A DNA stretch of 47,275 nt. Source: a virus. Below, one piece after another: positions 38,872-47,124 of this stretch. The notes below the pieces were generated by a model. It ran no database searches. It saw only the letters and a program-made list of their open reading frames with translations, and was not told where the DNA came from. The translations under genes were made by a program, and so were the position numbers. The first letter of the stretch is position 1, and every line of letters begins with the position of its first letter. The stretch spans positions 1-47,275 of IMG/VR virus record IMGVR_UViG_3300022745_000048; one strand, given 5' to 3'.

Positions 38872-40407
38872 TCAATAGGCCAGCGCCATGAGACGCAGGT
38901 GATCCCCGGCAATCGGGGCGGCGATAGCGCCTGCTGCATCGTAAATCGCCATGACTGCCGTAGTGGCTGTCCCGCCGATCTGCTTGAGCATGTACACCGT
39001 TGCCGACTGCGTGGTGATGTCGCTGCCGGTGACAACCCAGCCATTCGTTGCGGCTGTGCCGAACGTGACGGTAAACGATGCTGCGGCAGGCGACGTGCCG
39101 ACCGTAATATCCATTGCAGCCGTGCCGTTGTTCGAAACGGTTGGACCAGTGCCGAGGCCAGTGCCGCTCACAGCCACGGTATAGTTTGCCATGGCGACTT
39201 TGCCGCCCGTCAGGAGCAGCGACGTTGGTGCCATGCGGACATCGTTCTGTCCGCGCTCCACTGTACCCCAGAACTGCGTTCCGAGTGTCTGGTTCATGTC
39301 GATGCCGGACGGATGCCCCGAGTACGTACCTGTGGTGCGGTACTTGGTAGGGTCATCGAACATCGGGGTGCCCGCCGTATGCGGATAGCCCATGCGCGCG
39401 TTGAACCCCTGAAGGATTGCATTGCCCGTCACATTGCCCGTGCGAGTGAAACAGGCCGTATATGCCTGCGAGTTATTTTCAATCCACGTCAGACCATAGA
39501 TATTCGGCGTGCTGCTTGCGGGGCCGTCAAGCGTGATGGCATAGGCCATCCGGTTGTAGTCCTCGAAGTGCAGATCCAGATACAGATCGGTCGTGGGATA
39601 CGAGCCGCTGGACCACAGGGTCAGCCCGGTCCCAACGCCTGATGCGCCGCCGCCAGCAACCGTTGCCCATGAGGCAATGAACCGATGGCGTGAGGTGCAG
39701 CCCATCCAGATGGCGCTGTTCGGCGCACTCGAAATGATGGTTGCACCGATGAAAGTGTTTTCGTTGAAACTGGCGACGGTATCGACAGCCGCCGTCACCG
39801 CGATGAACGCGCTCGTGACGCCCCAGTGATTCAGGCCGTCCTGAATCAGAGCATATCCGCTTCCGCCCACGGCGAGGTTCTGAATGTACGGATGGTCAAA
39901 CGTACACGTCTCGCTGGCGAAGTTATAGAGCGCCGTTCTGGTGAAGTACCCCCGGATCGTCAGGCCGACGAAAAGGTGCTGATCACAGACGGGGATGTCA
40001 TTGCGACCAATCTGCATACCAACATCGGGGCGGGTACTCTGCACCGTCTGTTCCAGATGCAGGTTATACACCTTGAGGGAGCGCGAACCGAGGAAGTCGA
40101 TGGCCACACCACTCGCCATGTGGGCGTCGATCACCGCACCGTCACAGATGATGGTGCCGCCTTCGGCACGAATGCCGGTGAAGTCCAATCCCGAGGTCGT
40201 CTTGTACGTGCCCTTGGGGAAGTACAGCGTGGAAGGCAGCGTCAGATACCCCGTGGGGGACGTATAGATAGTTGCCTTCCACGCTGCGATGGCCGCGTTG
40301 ATCGCAGCCGTATCGTCCGTGGTGCCGTTGCCAGCAGCACCATAGGACTTTACGTTGATCGACGTGCTGCGCCCGACTGCCAGCTTGCGGGATTTTGCGT
40401 CCTTCAT
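38872..40407 (-). CDS. Tailspike, pectate-lyase-superfamily beta-helix
   Basis: 511 aa. After an M-K-D-A-K-S-R-K-L-A peptide comes V-K-S-Y-G-A-A-G-N-G-T-T-D-D-T-A-A-I-N-A-A-I, the hallmark of the right-handed beta-helix pectate-lyase-3 superfamily, and L-Y-F-P-K-G-T-Y. Such spikes bind and often cut surface polysaccharide. A Gly/Thr-rich C-terminal module (residues ~400-511) may trimerise it. No specific catalytic pair can be named. Confidence 0.82.
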   Translation of the reverse strand: MKDAKSRKLAVGRSTSINVKSYGAAGNGTTDDTAAINAAIAAWKATIYTSPTGYLTLPSTLYFPKGTYKTTSGLDFTGIRAEGGTIICDGAVIDAHMASGVAIDFLGSRSLKVYNLHLEQTVQSTRPDVGMQIGRNDIPVCDQHLFVGLTIRGYFTRTALYNFASETCTFDHPYIQNLAVGGSGYALIQDGLNHWGVTSAFIAVTAAVDTVASFNENTFIGATIISSAPNSAIWMGCTSRHRFIASWATVAGGGASGVGTGLTLWSSGSYPTTDLYLDLHFEDYNRMAYAITLDGPASSTPNIYGLTWIENNSQAYTACFTRTGNVTGNAILQGFNARMGYPHTAGTPMFDDPTKYRTTGTYSGHPSGIDMNQTLGTQFWGTVERGQNDVRMAPTSLLLTGGKVAMANYTVAVSGTGLGTGPTVSNNGTAAMDITVGTSPAAASFTVTFGTAATNGWVVTGSDITTQSATVYMLKQIGGTATTAVMAIYDAAGAIAAPIAGDHLRLMALAY

Positions 40408-40408
40408 A

Positions 40409-41833
40409 TCAGTACGTCGTGACCGTACCTGCGCCGGTCAGCGTACTGCGGGGCGGCGGGGCATTACGATAATAGATCGTGGCAGTCGCGCTCGCGTTGT
40501 AGACCATACCAGTGGCGGGCATGTCGTACACCGGGCTGTCGATCCAGTATTTCGCCGTGTCGTTGGCTACCCACGCCGCAGGCCACTGCGCGCCGCCCTG
40601 CGTCAGATCGCCCTGATCGTCGCGGACGATGGGATTGACGAACCAAGACAGCGTTGTGTTGATCGACCGGAATGTGCCGCCACGGTTGTTGCGGTAGATG
40701 CCAGCCACGTCCAGACCTACGCAATCCTCGTGGCTGGTCCAGCCATTGTTGGACGTGCTGGGGGCGCGCCCGTTGTCATAGGCCGTGCAGTTGACCGTGA
40801 CCATGTGCGACTTGGCACCAGTCACAGACGAGCGGTGAATATTGAATCCATCCGAATAGTTGGCGTCTGCCTCGCATTCGAAGAACGCCGCAACGCCGTG
40901 AAGATTATCAATCTTCACCCCCGCCGCGCCGGTATCGTTGACGCCGCCCGCATACTGGAATGTGCATTTGTTCGCCAAGACGATCTTGAACGAGGATGCG
41001 AGGCTCGGGGCAGAATAGTTCAGGCACGCCGACGTGTTGCCGCCCTCGAACGCCCACATGGACGACGCATCGGCCACGGAGAAGCCGATGTTGATATTGG
41101 CAGTGATCTTGGCGTTGCCCGTGGACGACCGATAGTAACGGGTATTGGCGTTCGTGACCAGAACACCATCGGCCCGGTTAATGTAGAGTTTCGTGCCGTC
41201 GTAGTGCCAACTGTTCGGCGTGCGATTGCAGATCGCTGGCGATGACACGTTCATCAGGTCGAGCATGTTGCCGTAGCGGTCGCTGGCCAACCGATCCACG
41301 ACGCGGTTGATATTGCTCGTGGCAACAGAATAGGTGTTCGTGTACGTCGCGTCAGCCGTCAGGTTGGCGAAATCGTCCCAAGTGCCTGTGACGACTCGCC
41401 CAGCACTGGCGACGAAGAAGCAATCCTGCGTTGGGAAAACGCTATTGCCGTTGCTGATATTGTTGGCACGCGGGTAACTGCCCGCCGCCACGATCACCTT
41501 GAACGGCGCACCGGATGCATTGCCCAGCGTGACACAGGCATGGATCGACTTCTTCGCGGTGCCCGCCGTCAGCCCGTTGCCGGTGTCGTCAGCCTTGGCG
41601 GCATCCGCATAGTACGTATTGGCTGGGGCCGAACGCGCGGTGCTGAACAGATCGAACAGCGCATCTGCCGTAATGCCCACCGAACCGTACGGAGCCATGC
41701 TATCCCGATGGACATACGGAGCCGGGGTCCACGTCGTGCAGGCCCATGCTGCCGACCATGCAGTCGGGGCAGGCGGATAATACCGGGCATAGGTGACACG
41801 TCCGGCCAGCTTGCGGGATTTGGTGTCCTTCAT
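40409..41833 (-). CDS. Second tailspike-type beta-helix protein
   Basis: 474 aa. Starts with M-K-D-T-K-S-R-K-L-A, the same leading peptide as the other spike. Y-Y-A-D-A-A-K-A-D-D-T-G-N-G-L-T-A-G-T-A precedes a parallel beta-helix with S-D-G-F-N-I-H and D-N-G...W-T-S-H-E-D-C-V-G-L-D, typical of right-handed beta-helix repeats. The two spikes are adjacent (one base apart) and may form a branched or alternative adsorption apparatus. Confidence 0.8.
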   Translation of the reverse strand: MKDTKSRKLAGRVTYARYYPPAPTAWSAAWACTTWTPAPYVHRDSMAPYGSVGITADALFDLFSTARSAPANTYYADAAKADDTGNGLTAGTAKKSIHACVTLGNASGAPFKVIVAAGSYPRANNISNGNSVFPTQDCFFVASAGRVVTGTWDDFANLTADATYTNTYSVATSNINRVVDRLASDRYGNMLDLMNVSSPAICNRTPNSWHYDGTKLYINRADGVLVTNANTRYYRSSTGNAKITANINIGFSVADASSMWAFEGGNTSACLNYSAPSLASSFKIVLANKCTFQYAGGVNDTGAAGVKIDNLHGVAAFFECEADANYSDGFNIHRSSVTGAKSHMVTVNCTAYDNGRAPSTSNNGWTSHEDCVGLDVAGIYRNNRGGTFRSINTTLSWFVNPIVRDDQGDLTQGGAQWPAAWVANDTAKYWIDSPVYDMPATGMVYNASATATIYYRNAPPPRSTLTGAGTVTTY

Positions 41834-41836
41834 CGG

Positions 41837-42166
41837 TCAGAAACCCCCGCGCACGGTGACATCGGCAGAGAACGTCAGATAGGCACTGCCATCGACCGAC
41901 CAGATGCCCGGAGTCCCCGCAATGTTGCTATCAGTGCCACTGCCATATGCGCCCTTGGAGTCAAGGACAGGCCAGTTGACATAGGGCTGAATTCCGTCGA
42001 GCGACCGGGTAACAGTCACAGTCCCGGTGGTGAACTGGAACTCCACGTCACCCAGTAGGCGGGCATCGAACGGAGTGTTCGCAGGCCACGTCGAAGCAAG
42101 GGCAACACGCAGAGCGGCGTCACGGAGGGCAATATCACGCAGAGTCAGGCTGGCGGGACCGGGCAT
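41837..42166 (-). CDS. Fibre-cassette first protein, 109 aa
   Basis: AAAGGAGA lies before the ATG. N-terminal helix (L-T-L-R-D-I-A-L-R-D-A-A-L-R-V-A-L) followed by a beta-rich part with R-L-L-G-D-V-E-F and G-S-A-Y-L-T-F-S-A-D-V. First gene of the spike cassette. Its N-terminus and promoter are duplicated at 38821. Confidence 0.65.
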   Translation of the reverse strand: MPGPASLTLRDIALRDAALRVALASTWPANTPFDARLLGDVEFQFTTGTVTVTRSLDGIQPYVNWPVLDSKGAYGSGTDSNIAGTPGIWSVDGSAYLTFSADVTVRGGF

Positions 42167-42187
42167 CGAAGGTTCTCCTTTCGACGG

Positions 42188-42216
42188 GCTATATCACGAA
42201 AAAAGTGATTATCCAA
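42188..42216 (-). promoter_or_regulatory. Promoter with operator site 10
   Basis: - strand TTGGAT (42216-42211), 17-bp spacer, TATAGC (42193-42188), with ATCAC-N7-GTGAT (42193-42209) in the spacer. The -35 overlaps the last codons of the terminase gene. It drives the spike cassette. Confidence 0.72.
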
Positions 42217-44395
42217 ACTGTCCCGCAATATCGGCCATCGACGTATCTGCGGGCCGTTCAGGAACAACGGGTTGCCCGCCCTCACCGAATACCATGTCAT
42301 TGCGATCCCACTCGTCTGCCCATCCCGGAGGGTTCTCCCACCGGATCTGTGGCAGCCGGATCGACGGATGCTGGAAGAACGCCACGCAGTACGCCAGAAG
42401 GTCGAACGCTTCGTTCCGCTTGCGGGCCGTGTTCTTCCACCCCGCAGGCAGTCGGACTTCTGCCGTAAGCTGGGTGTACAACCAGTCGATGTTCTCCGTC
42501 CGGCCTTCGTCGTCATACCAGACCGGATATTGGACAGCACCGCCCGTCGTTTCGCGGTCGCGCAGGGCGGCAGCTTGGTCCTTCACCACGTTCGAGTTGA
42601 TCGCCCACACCGGAACGTCACCGCGCGCGATGGCGTGGCGGTCCTTCTGCTGGCTATCTGGATAGGTGATATGGATCGACGGAGCCGAACGTGACGGCTC
42701 ACCTTTCAGCAGGTGGAACCGCTGCTGGTAGCCCCGTCCGTCGTCCCGCAGGAAGCGCCAGAAATCGTAGGCGTTCGAGGTCACGGAAACCGTGGGGCCG
42801 TCGAGCGCGGCATTCAGGCGAGCGGCAGTCGTGCTGGCGGCACCACCGGAGTCGCAGGCCACGAGTTTCACGCGCATCTGACGCCCGGAGCCGTCGTCCA
42901 GTTCGTATGTCCGTTCGATCACCTCATCAATCAGGAGGTGCCAGTCTTCCTTGTATGCTGCCGGATCGAGCAGCTTGGGATGACCGTCCTCATCGACACG
43001 CCGGGATTTCGTGATCTTCCACATATCAACGTGATAGATGTCAGCCGACCACGCGCCGCCCTCCAACTGTACGGGCGCGATGCCGTATGTGTGGCAGACG
43101 AACGACGGACGCCCGCCCGCCTGAACGTCGATGGTCGTGATGAGGAACCGAACGCCCTGCGGTACGGTGCCCCGGCGATTGTACGGACGGGCACGGGCCT
43201 TCAGTTCTTCCGGCAGTCGCCCGGCTTCCAGCGCCTTCGGGGTATACGGCAGCCCTTGGTCAACGTTCGTCGTGGACTTCAGCGCCGTCTCTTCGCCCGT
43301 GCGCTCGAAGTGGTCCATCGCGTTCAGGTATTTCAGGACCAGTTCGGGCCACGTCATGAACCCGGCAGCAGGGCCTTTCAGCCAGAACGACGCGATATTC
43401 GAACGGCGAGCCTGACCGACGATGCTGCCGTCTTCCAGCCACTGCTGACCTTCGGCTATCCAACGACCACCGAGGTTCAGTTCGTACTGCATATCGGGCG
43501 TCATCGGGAACCCGTCGTGCGGGCAGATCAGCGTGACCTGTTCCGCCGACTCCATAGGGTCCGACGATTTCGGATAGTTCAGCAGGTGGAAGTCCGGTTC
43601 GAACTTGCCGTTGCACTGCGGGCAGCACCACTGCCAGCGGCGGCGGTCGCCCGTATTGTAGATCGACAGGATACCGCCCGTTGGCGGGGCCTCGTGGGGT
43701 GACGTGGCCAACCACTTGGCATCGGTGACTGGGCGGCCCGGACTGGATTCCGCGACGTTCATTGCGTAACGTCCGAGCGTGGTTGCACGCTTGCTCATCA
43801 AGGTAAAGAGATCGCCTTCACCATCAACGTCGTCATCCACGCGGTCATAATCCATCGACCAGTTCCGACCCGAAGTCTTACCCGATAGTTCGTTGATCGA
43901 CGGATACACGATGGTCGCGCGCATCCCTGACGTGAATGATTTATCAAACACGTTGTCGTTCTGGCGACCGGGGGCAAGCCTGTTCCGAACCTCGGGACTG
44001 TTCCTGATCAGTTTGGCGAGGTCAGACAGGCTGAACTCGCGCGCACGGGCCATCGACATCTGAACCAACATCATATCAGTTGGATCACAAATGGCAGTGT
44101 GAGCAAGCCAGTTCAGCCACATTTGGCTCTTCCCGGTACGGGCAGGCCCAACAAAACACATGCCCGTATGATCGAGCGAAGTCAGGATCTCCTGTGGTTC
44201 ACACACATACGGCGTCTTATCCGCCTTCCACGGCCCAGAGTACGACTTCTCCTTGATGTAGACGTACTTCTGCGCGGCCTCCGTTACTGTCAGGCGCTCC
44301 GGTGGTCGGATCGCCTCAGAGGCCGCAACCAGCATCTCTTCGAGCGTACGGAATGATGGCAGTCGGTCGCGCAGGGATTGGTTGGCTGCGACCAC
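42209..44395 (-). CDS. Terminase large subunit (GpA family)
   Basis: 728 aa; GTG start. ATPase: Walker A G-P-A-R-T-G-K-S at 83-90 and an acidic Walker B-like stretch near 180-190 (M-D-Y-D-R-V-D-D-D). A zinc-ribbon insertion has C-C-P-Q-C (257-261) and C-P-H-D-G (~291). The nuclease half contains T-T-I-D-V-Q, V-A-C-D-S-G-G and N-E-A-F-D-L-L-A-Y, the acidic residues of the RNase H-like fold. It packages DNA and cuts at cos-type sites in relatives. Longer than lambda gpA (641). Confidence 0.95.
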   Translation of the reverse strand: MVAANQSLRDRLPSFRTLEEMLVAASEAIRPPERLTVTEAAQKYVYIKEKSYSGPWKADKTPYVCEPQEILTSLDHTGMCFVGPARTGKSQMWLNWLAHTAICDPTDMMLVQMSMARAREFSLSDLAKLIRNSPEVRNRLAPGRQNDNVFDKSFTSGMRATIVYPSINELSGKTSGRNWSMDYDRVDDDVDGEGDLFTLMSKRATTLGRYAMNVAESSPGRPVTDAKWLATSPHEAPPTGGILSIYNTGDRRRWQWCCPQCNGKFEPDFHLLNYPKSSDPMESAEQVTLICPHDGFPMTPDMQYELNLGGRWIAEGQQWLEDGSIVGQARRSNIASFWLKGPAAGFMTWPELVLKYLNAMDHFERTGEETALKSTTNVDQGLPYTPKALEAGRLPEELKARARPYNRRGTVPQGVRFLITTIDVQAGGRPSFVCHTYGIAPVQLEGGAWSADIYHVDMWKITKSRRVDEDGHPKLLDPAAYKEDWHLLIDEVIERTYELDDGSGRQMRVKLVACDSGGAASTTAARLNAALDGPTVSVTSNAYDFWRFLRDDGRGYQQRFHLLKGEPSRSAPSIHITYPDSQQKDRHAIARGDVPVWAINSNVVKDQAAALRDRETTGGAVQYPVWYDDEGRTENIDWLYTQLTAEVRLPAGWKNTARKRNEAFDLLAYCVAFFQHPSIRLPQIRWENPPGWADEWDRNDMVFGEGGQPVVPERPADTSMADIAGQFG

Positions 44396-44398
44396 GGG

Positions 44399-44545
44399 TT
44401 ATCCCACGTCCTCTGCGAAGCACCATTCGGCATTGCAGACGGGGCACAGGAAATACTCGGCATCGGCAGGAACAGCATCACCACCCCGGCATCCCGGACA
44501 ATCGGGATCGGCGTAACGGTTGGCGTCTTCGTATTGGTCTTCCAT
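44399..44545 (-). CDS. Zinc-ribbon peptide between terminase genes, 48 aa
   Basis: ATG overlaps the terS stop by one base. Two CxxC pairs (C-P-G-C and C-P-V-C) about 15 residues apart, with an extra Cys soon after, form a classical zinc ribbon. Placed between the terminase subunits, it may help DNA packaging; that is inference. Confidence 0.7.
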   Translation of the reverse strand: MEDQYEDANRYADPDCPGCRGGDAVPADAEYFLCPVCNAEWCFAEDVG

Positions 44546-45285
44546 CAGTCGTCATCCTCATCAAAATCAGGGATCGTGGGGTCGAACTCTTCCCCGGCTA
44601 CACCGAACATCGGCTTTTCAAACATAGATGATGTTCGGGATTTCGCAGGCATCTCGACCAGTTTCTGCCGCAGTTCGTCGCGCAGTTCGTTGATCGTTTG
44701 CTCAAACATTTTGGATTGTTCGTCGGTGAGTTTCGCCTTGATCCGCATCTCCTCAATCGAGGCGGTCAGGACTTCCTTGATCGTCATCGCAGCATCACCG
44801 AAGATGCGGAGAACGTCTTCCGTCTCCCACGCTTCCTGCGACTCGATCTTGTATTTCACGCGGCTGCGCTGGCTGTCCCAGAACGCCTTATTGATTTCGG
44901 GCGGAAGGTCGGCCTTATTCAGTGACCGGGCAAACTGTTCCGCCGTCCACTTAGGCTTCACCAGATGCGGCAGAACCTCGTGGAAGTAATATACCGGACG
45001 CCCACCGCCCAGCATCTGCGCAGGACGGACATTCGCGAGTCGCTTCTTGATCGTCTGCACGTCGATCCGCAGCACGCGATGCAGCCAGTTCGTGCCGACC
45101 GGCAGCAGGAAGTCACCTTCGTCCAGCTTGGTCTGACCAATGGCTGCCTTACGGATCTCGGCTTGGTGTGCCTCGGCTTCCAGCTTCGCCACACGGCGTT
45201 CCTCGGCTTCCTTGCGCGAGGGTCGTCCGGTTTTCTTGCGAGGCGGCGGTGGACTGCCGAGCAGGTCCTCGAATTCATCGGTCAC
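44545..45285 (-). CDS. Terminase small subunit (DUF1441/Nu1-like)
   Basis: 246 aa; GTG start in a GTGA overlap. A basic N-terminus (R-K-K-T-G-R-P-S-R-K-E-A-E-E-R-R) and a winged-helix-like region (L-L-P-V-G-T-N-W-L-H-R-V-L-R-I-D-V-Q-T-I-K-K-R-L) would bind the packaging site. A long helix (I-K-A-K-L-T-D-E-Q-S-K-M-F-E-Q-T-I-N-E-L) and an acidic C-terminus follow. It lies just upstream of the large subunit, as for Nu1. Confidence 0.85.
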   Translation of the reverse strand: MTDEFEDLLGSPPPPRKKTGRPSRKEAEERRVAKLEAEAHQAEIRKAAIGQTKLDEGDFLLPVGTNWLHRVLRIDVQTIKKRLANVRPAQMLGGGRPVYYFHEVLPHLVKPKWTAEQFARSLNKADLPPEINKAFWDSQRSRVKYKIESQEAWETEDVLRIFGDAAMTIKEVLTASIEEMRIKAKLTDEQSKMFEQTINELRDELRQKLVEMPAKSRTSSMFEKPMFGVAGEEFDPTIPDFDEDDD

Positions 45286-45404
45286 TTCATCCGCACCCGC
45301 AGACGGGCGACCCGATGCTTACCAGCCCAGAACTCGGCACTCTCGGGACGCGGATATGCCGGTCCAATAGAACCATCGTCGTACAGATTGACGTACCAAA
45401 TCAT
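45282..45404 (-). CDS. Small protein before terS, 40 aa
   Basis: ATG 45404 has GAGGTAAG upstream and overlaps the previous stop (ATGA); its own stop overlaps the terS GTG. Compact with W-Y-V-N-L-Y-D-D-G-S-I-G-P-A-Y-P-R-P and a basic end. No family recognised; coupling supports translation. Confidence 0.6.
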   Translation of the reverse strand: MIWYVNLYDDGSIGPAYPRPESAEFWAGKHRVARLRVRMK

Positions 45405-45580
45405 TTCTTACCTCGCATCTTCGAACCAATATGCCAATTCGGGCAGCACGAACACCTATATAGGTTCAGTGGTTCAGTGTTGTTATCGTATTTCCGAATG
45501 CGGTCAATTGCCCGTTTACCCTCTGGGTACGATGCGAATGCCTGCTTCCCATGGCAGCCATACAGTTCAGCCGACCTCAT
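45401..45580 (-). CDS. Small zinc-finger-like phage protein, 59 aa
   Basis: ATG in an ATGA overlap with the AlpA-like gene. K-R-A-I-D-R-I-R-K-Y followed by L-N-L-Y-R-C-S-C-C-P-N-W-H-I-G matches a recurrent short phage protein with a Cys/His site. DNA or RNA binding is plausible. Confidence 0.7.
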   Translation of the reverse strand: MRSAELYGCHGKQAFASYPEGKRAIDRIRKYDNNTEPLNLYRCSCCPNWHIGSKMRGKK

Positions 45581-45786
45581 CCCAGAATATCCTCATCCGA
45601 GCATCCGAGTTGATCGGACTGCCACTGGCTGATCTCAGTCGAGAGCCAGAACCGCTTGGTCGGGGCGTCCTTGTATGGACGCGGCGCAGGGAACCGCTTC
45701 TCGGCCACGCGCCGGTAGATTTCCGACTTGGATAGCCCGGACGCCTTCATGACATCGGGCAATCGTAGGAACTGAAATGCTTGCAC
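45577..45786 (-). CDS. AlpA-like HTH regulator / excisionase-type protein
   Basis: 69 aa. F-L-R-L-P-D-V-M-K-A-S-G-L-S-K-S-E-I-Y-R-R-V-A-E-K-R-F-P...K-R-F-W-L-S-T-E-I-S-Q-W is the AlpA/MerR-type winged helix layout. Such proteins regulate prophage genes, including integrase, or act as excisionases. It is the first gene of the late operon, behind two operator sites and close to int. It might be both excision factor and late regulator; not shown. Confidence 0.88.
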   Translation of the reverse strand: MQAFQFLRLPDVMKASGLSKSEIYRRVAEKRFPAPRPYKDAPTKRFWLSTEISQWQSDQLGCSDEDILG

Positions 45787-45815
45787 TGCACATGGGCCTC
45801 CGTGGACGTGGTAGG

Positions 45816-45844
45816 AAGTTAAATCACCTTTTTGTTGAATGCAA
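45816..45844 (-). promoter_or_regulatory. AlpA/late operon promoter with operator site 11
   Basis: - strand TTGCAT (45844-45839), 17-bp spacer, TAACTT (45821-45816). The ATCAC-N7-TTGAA element (45823-45839) fills the spacer, as at sites 9 and 10. Main candidate promoter for packaging genes. Confidence 0.7.
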
Positions 45845-45863
45845 GGGGGTGTTCGGTGGCTGT

Positions 45864-45904
45864 TTCACGTTTTTGTTGACACGACTCGGACAGTTAGGTT
45901 AATC
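45864..45904 (+). promoter_or_regulatory. Operator site 12 with + strand -35/-10 pair
   Basis: TTCAC-N7-TTGAC (45864-45880). TTGACA (45876-45881) and TTAATC (45899-45904) are 17 bp apart. No + strand gene is credible downstream, so it may make an antisense transcript across int or simply be a second operator near site 11. Confidence 0.5.
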
Positions 45905-45912
45905 GGCGGTCG

Positions 45913-45964
45913 TTCCCACGAAGAACGGCGGTGGCTCGTCGGTTTCGAATATAGCCTGTGGGAA
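45913..45964. repeat. Inverted repeat downstream of int
   Basis: TTCCCAC (45913-45919) and GTGGGAA (45958-45964) are perfect inverted copies 38 bp apart, just beyond the int stop. Possible terminator arm or recombination-directionality site. The rest of the 186-bp gap to 45787 holds operator sites 11 and 12. Confidence 0.4.
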
Positions 45965-45972
45965 CACCACCA

Positions 45973-47115
45973 TCACCCAATCAGATCCTCGTAGTCCGGT
46001 CGTATGATGTCAGCCCAAGCCTGCATCAGCCGCGTCCGTTCGGCCAGCCACTCGGCGGCATTGTAGACGCCCCGGACTCCGCCATCGACGTGAGCCAGCG
46101 ACATCTCGATCCAGTCACGGTTCCACCCGCGTTCGTTCATCACAGTCGAGAACAATCGCCGGAAGCCGTGGACCGTCTGCTGCCCGCCAAACCCGGCCCG
46201 GCGTAGCGCCATCAGCATCGCCGTCTGTGACAGCACCCCGAACCCGCCGCGCCCCGGAAATATGAACCCAGTGGTTCCCGTGCCGATCACTGCCCGCGCC
46301 TGACGGGAGAGCGGAACCAGATGCTCGCGGCCCATCTTCATCCGTTCCTTCGGGATGCGCCATAGGTCGCCCTCAATCTCCTCCCAGCGCGCGAATCGGG
46401 TTTCGCTGGTCCGTACTGCTGTCAGCAGTGTGAACTGCAACGCGGCCTGTGTGGACTGATCGCCGTGGTATGCCCAGACAGCCTTGACCAGTGGGTCTAT
46501 GGACCGAGTACCGACCATAGCCATGTGCTGCACGCGCGGGCGCGGACGGAGCGCCCGACCTATCGACAGCGTGGGGTCAACGGTCGCCCTGCCCGTGGCA
46601 ATCGCATAGGCAAACACCTCCGAGCATTTCTGTTTCAGGCGGCGAGATACGTCGAGCGCCCCACGCTCCTCGATCCTGCGGACCATCGCTAGGATTTCCT
46701 GCGGGGTGATCGCTGCCACGGGTCGCTGTCCGATTACCGGAAGGCCGTCACGCTCCATGCGGGACCAAACCCGTTCGACGTGGGTGAGGTTCTTCCCGAC
46801 CTTCCAGATGGCGTGATGCTCGCGGGCTATCGTTTCGAACGTCGCGCCATCTGGGACGACTGAACGGACGATGGACGGGTCCAAGCCGAGGCCGAGCGTA
46901 TCGCGGGCAGCCATCCGCTTCTGGCGGGCGTCAGCCAGCGTGACCTTCGGGTAGATCCCCAGCGCGAGGGTCTTCTGTTTCCCTGCGAACCGATAGGCGA
47001 GCCGCCACAGCTTCGAGCCGTTCGGGTTGACCAGCAGGTGCAGGCCCTTGGAGTCGCTGATCTTGTAGGGGGTCGGTTTGGGGGCCGCATGGCGGCAGGC
47101 GAGTTCCGTGAGCAT
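45973..47115 (-). CDS. int: P4-type tyrosine integrase
   Basis: 380 aa from ATG 47115 with AGGGG before it. N-terminal arm-binding domain (A-C-R-H-A-A-P-K...K-G-L-H-L-L-V-N-P-N-G-S-K-L-W-R) of the DUF4102 kind, core-binding domain, then the catalytic domain with Arg235 (T-A-V-R-T-S-E), Lys near 257-261, H-G-F-R-R (His316, Arg319), His342 and nucleophile Tyr351 (G-V-Y-N). All key residues are present, so it is probably active. Gene end faces the late operon. These enzymes usually integrate near tRNA ends, but none is seen. Confidence 0.95.
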   Translation of the reverse strand: MLTELACRHAAPKPTPYKISDSKGLHLLVNPNGSKLWRLAYRFAGKQKTLALGIYPKVTLADARQKRMAARDTLGLGLDPSIVRSVVPDGATFETIAREHHAIWKVGKNLTHVERVWSRMERDGLPVIGQRPVAAITPQEILAMVRRIEERGALDVSRRLKQKCSEVFAYAIATGRATVDPTLSIGRALRPRPRVQHMAMVGTRSIDPLVKAVWAYHGDQSTQAALQFTLLTAVRTSETRFARWEEIEGDLWRIPKERMKMGREHLVPLSRQARAVIGTGTTGFIFPGRGGFGVLSQTAMLMALRRAGFGGQQTVHGFRRLFSTVMNERGWNRDWIEMSLAHVDGGVRGVYNAAEWLAERTRLMQAWADIIRPDYEDLIG

Positions 47116-47124
47116 TTTTACCCC

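Noticed and set aside
45958-46206. + strand ORF downstream of the site 12 promoter
   Set aside because: Antisense to int, no ribosome site, Pro-rich random composition.
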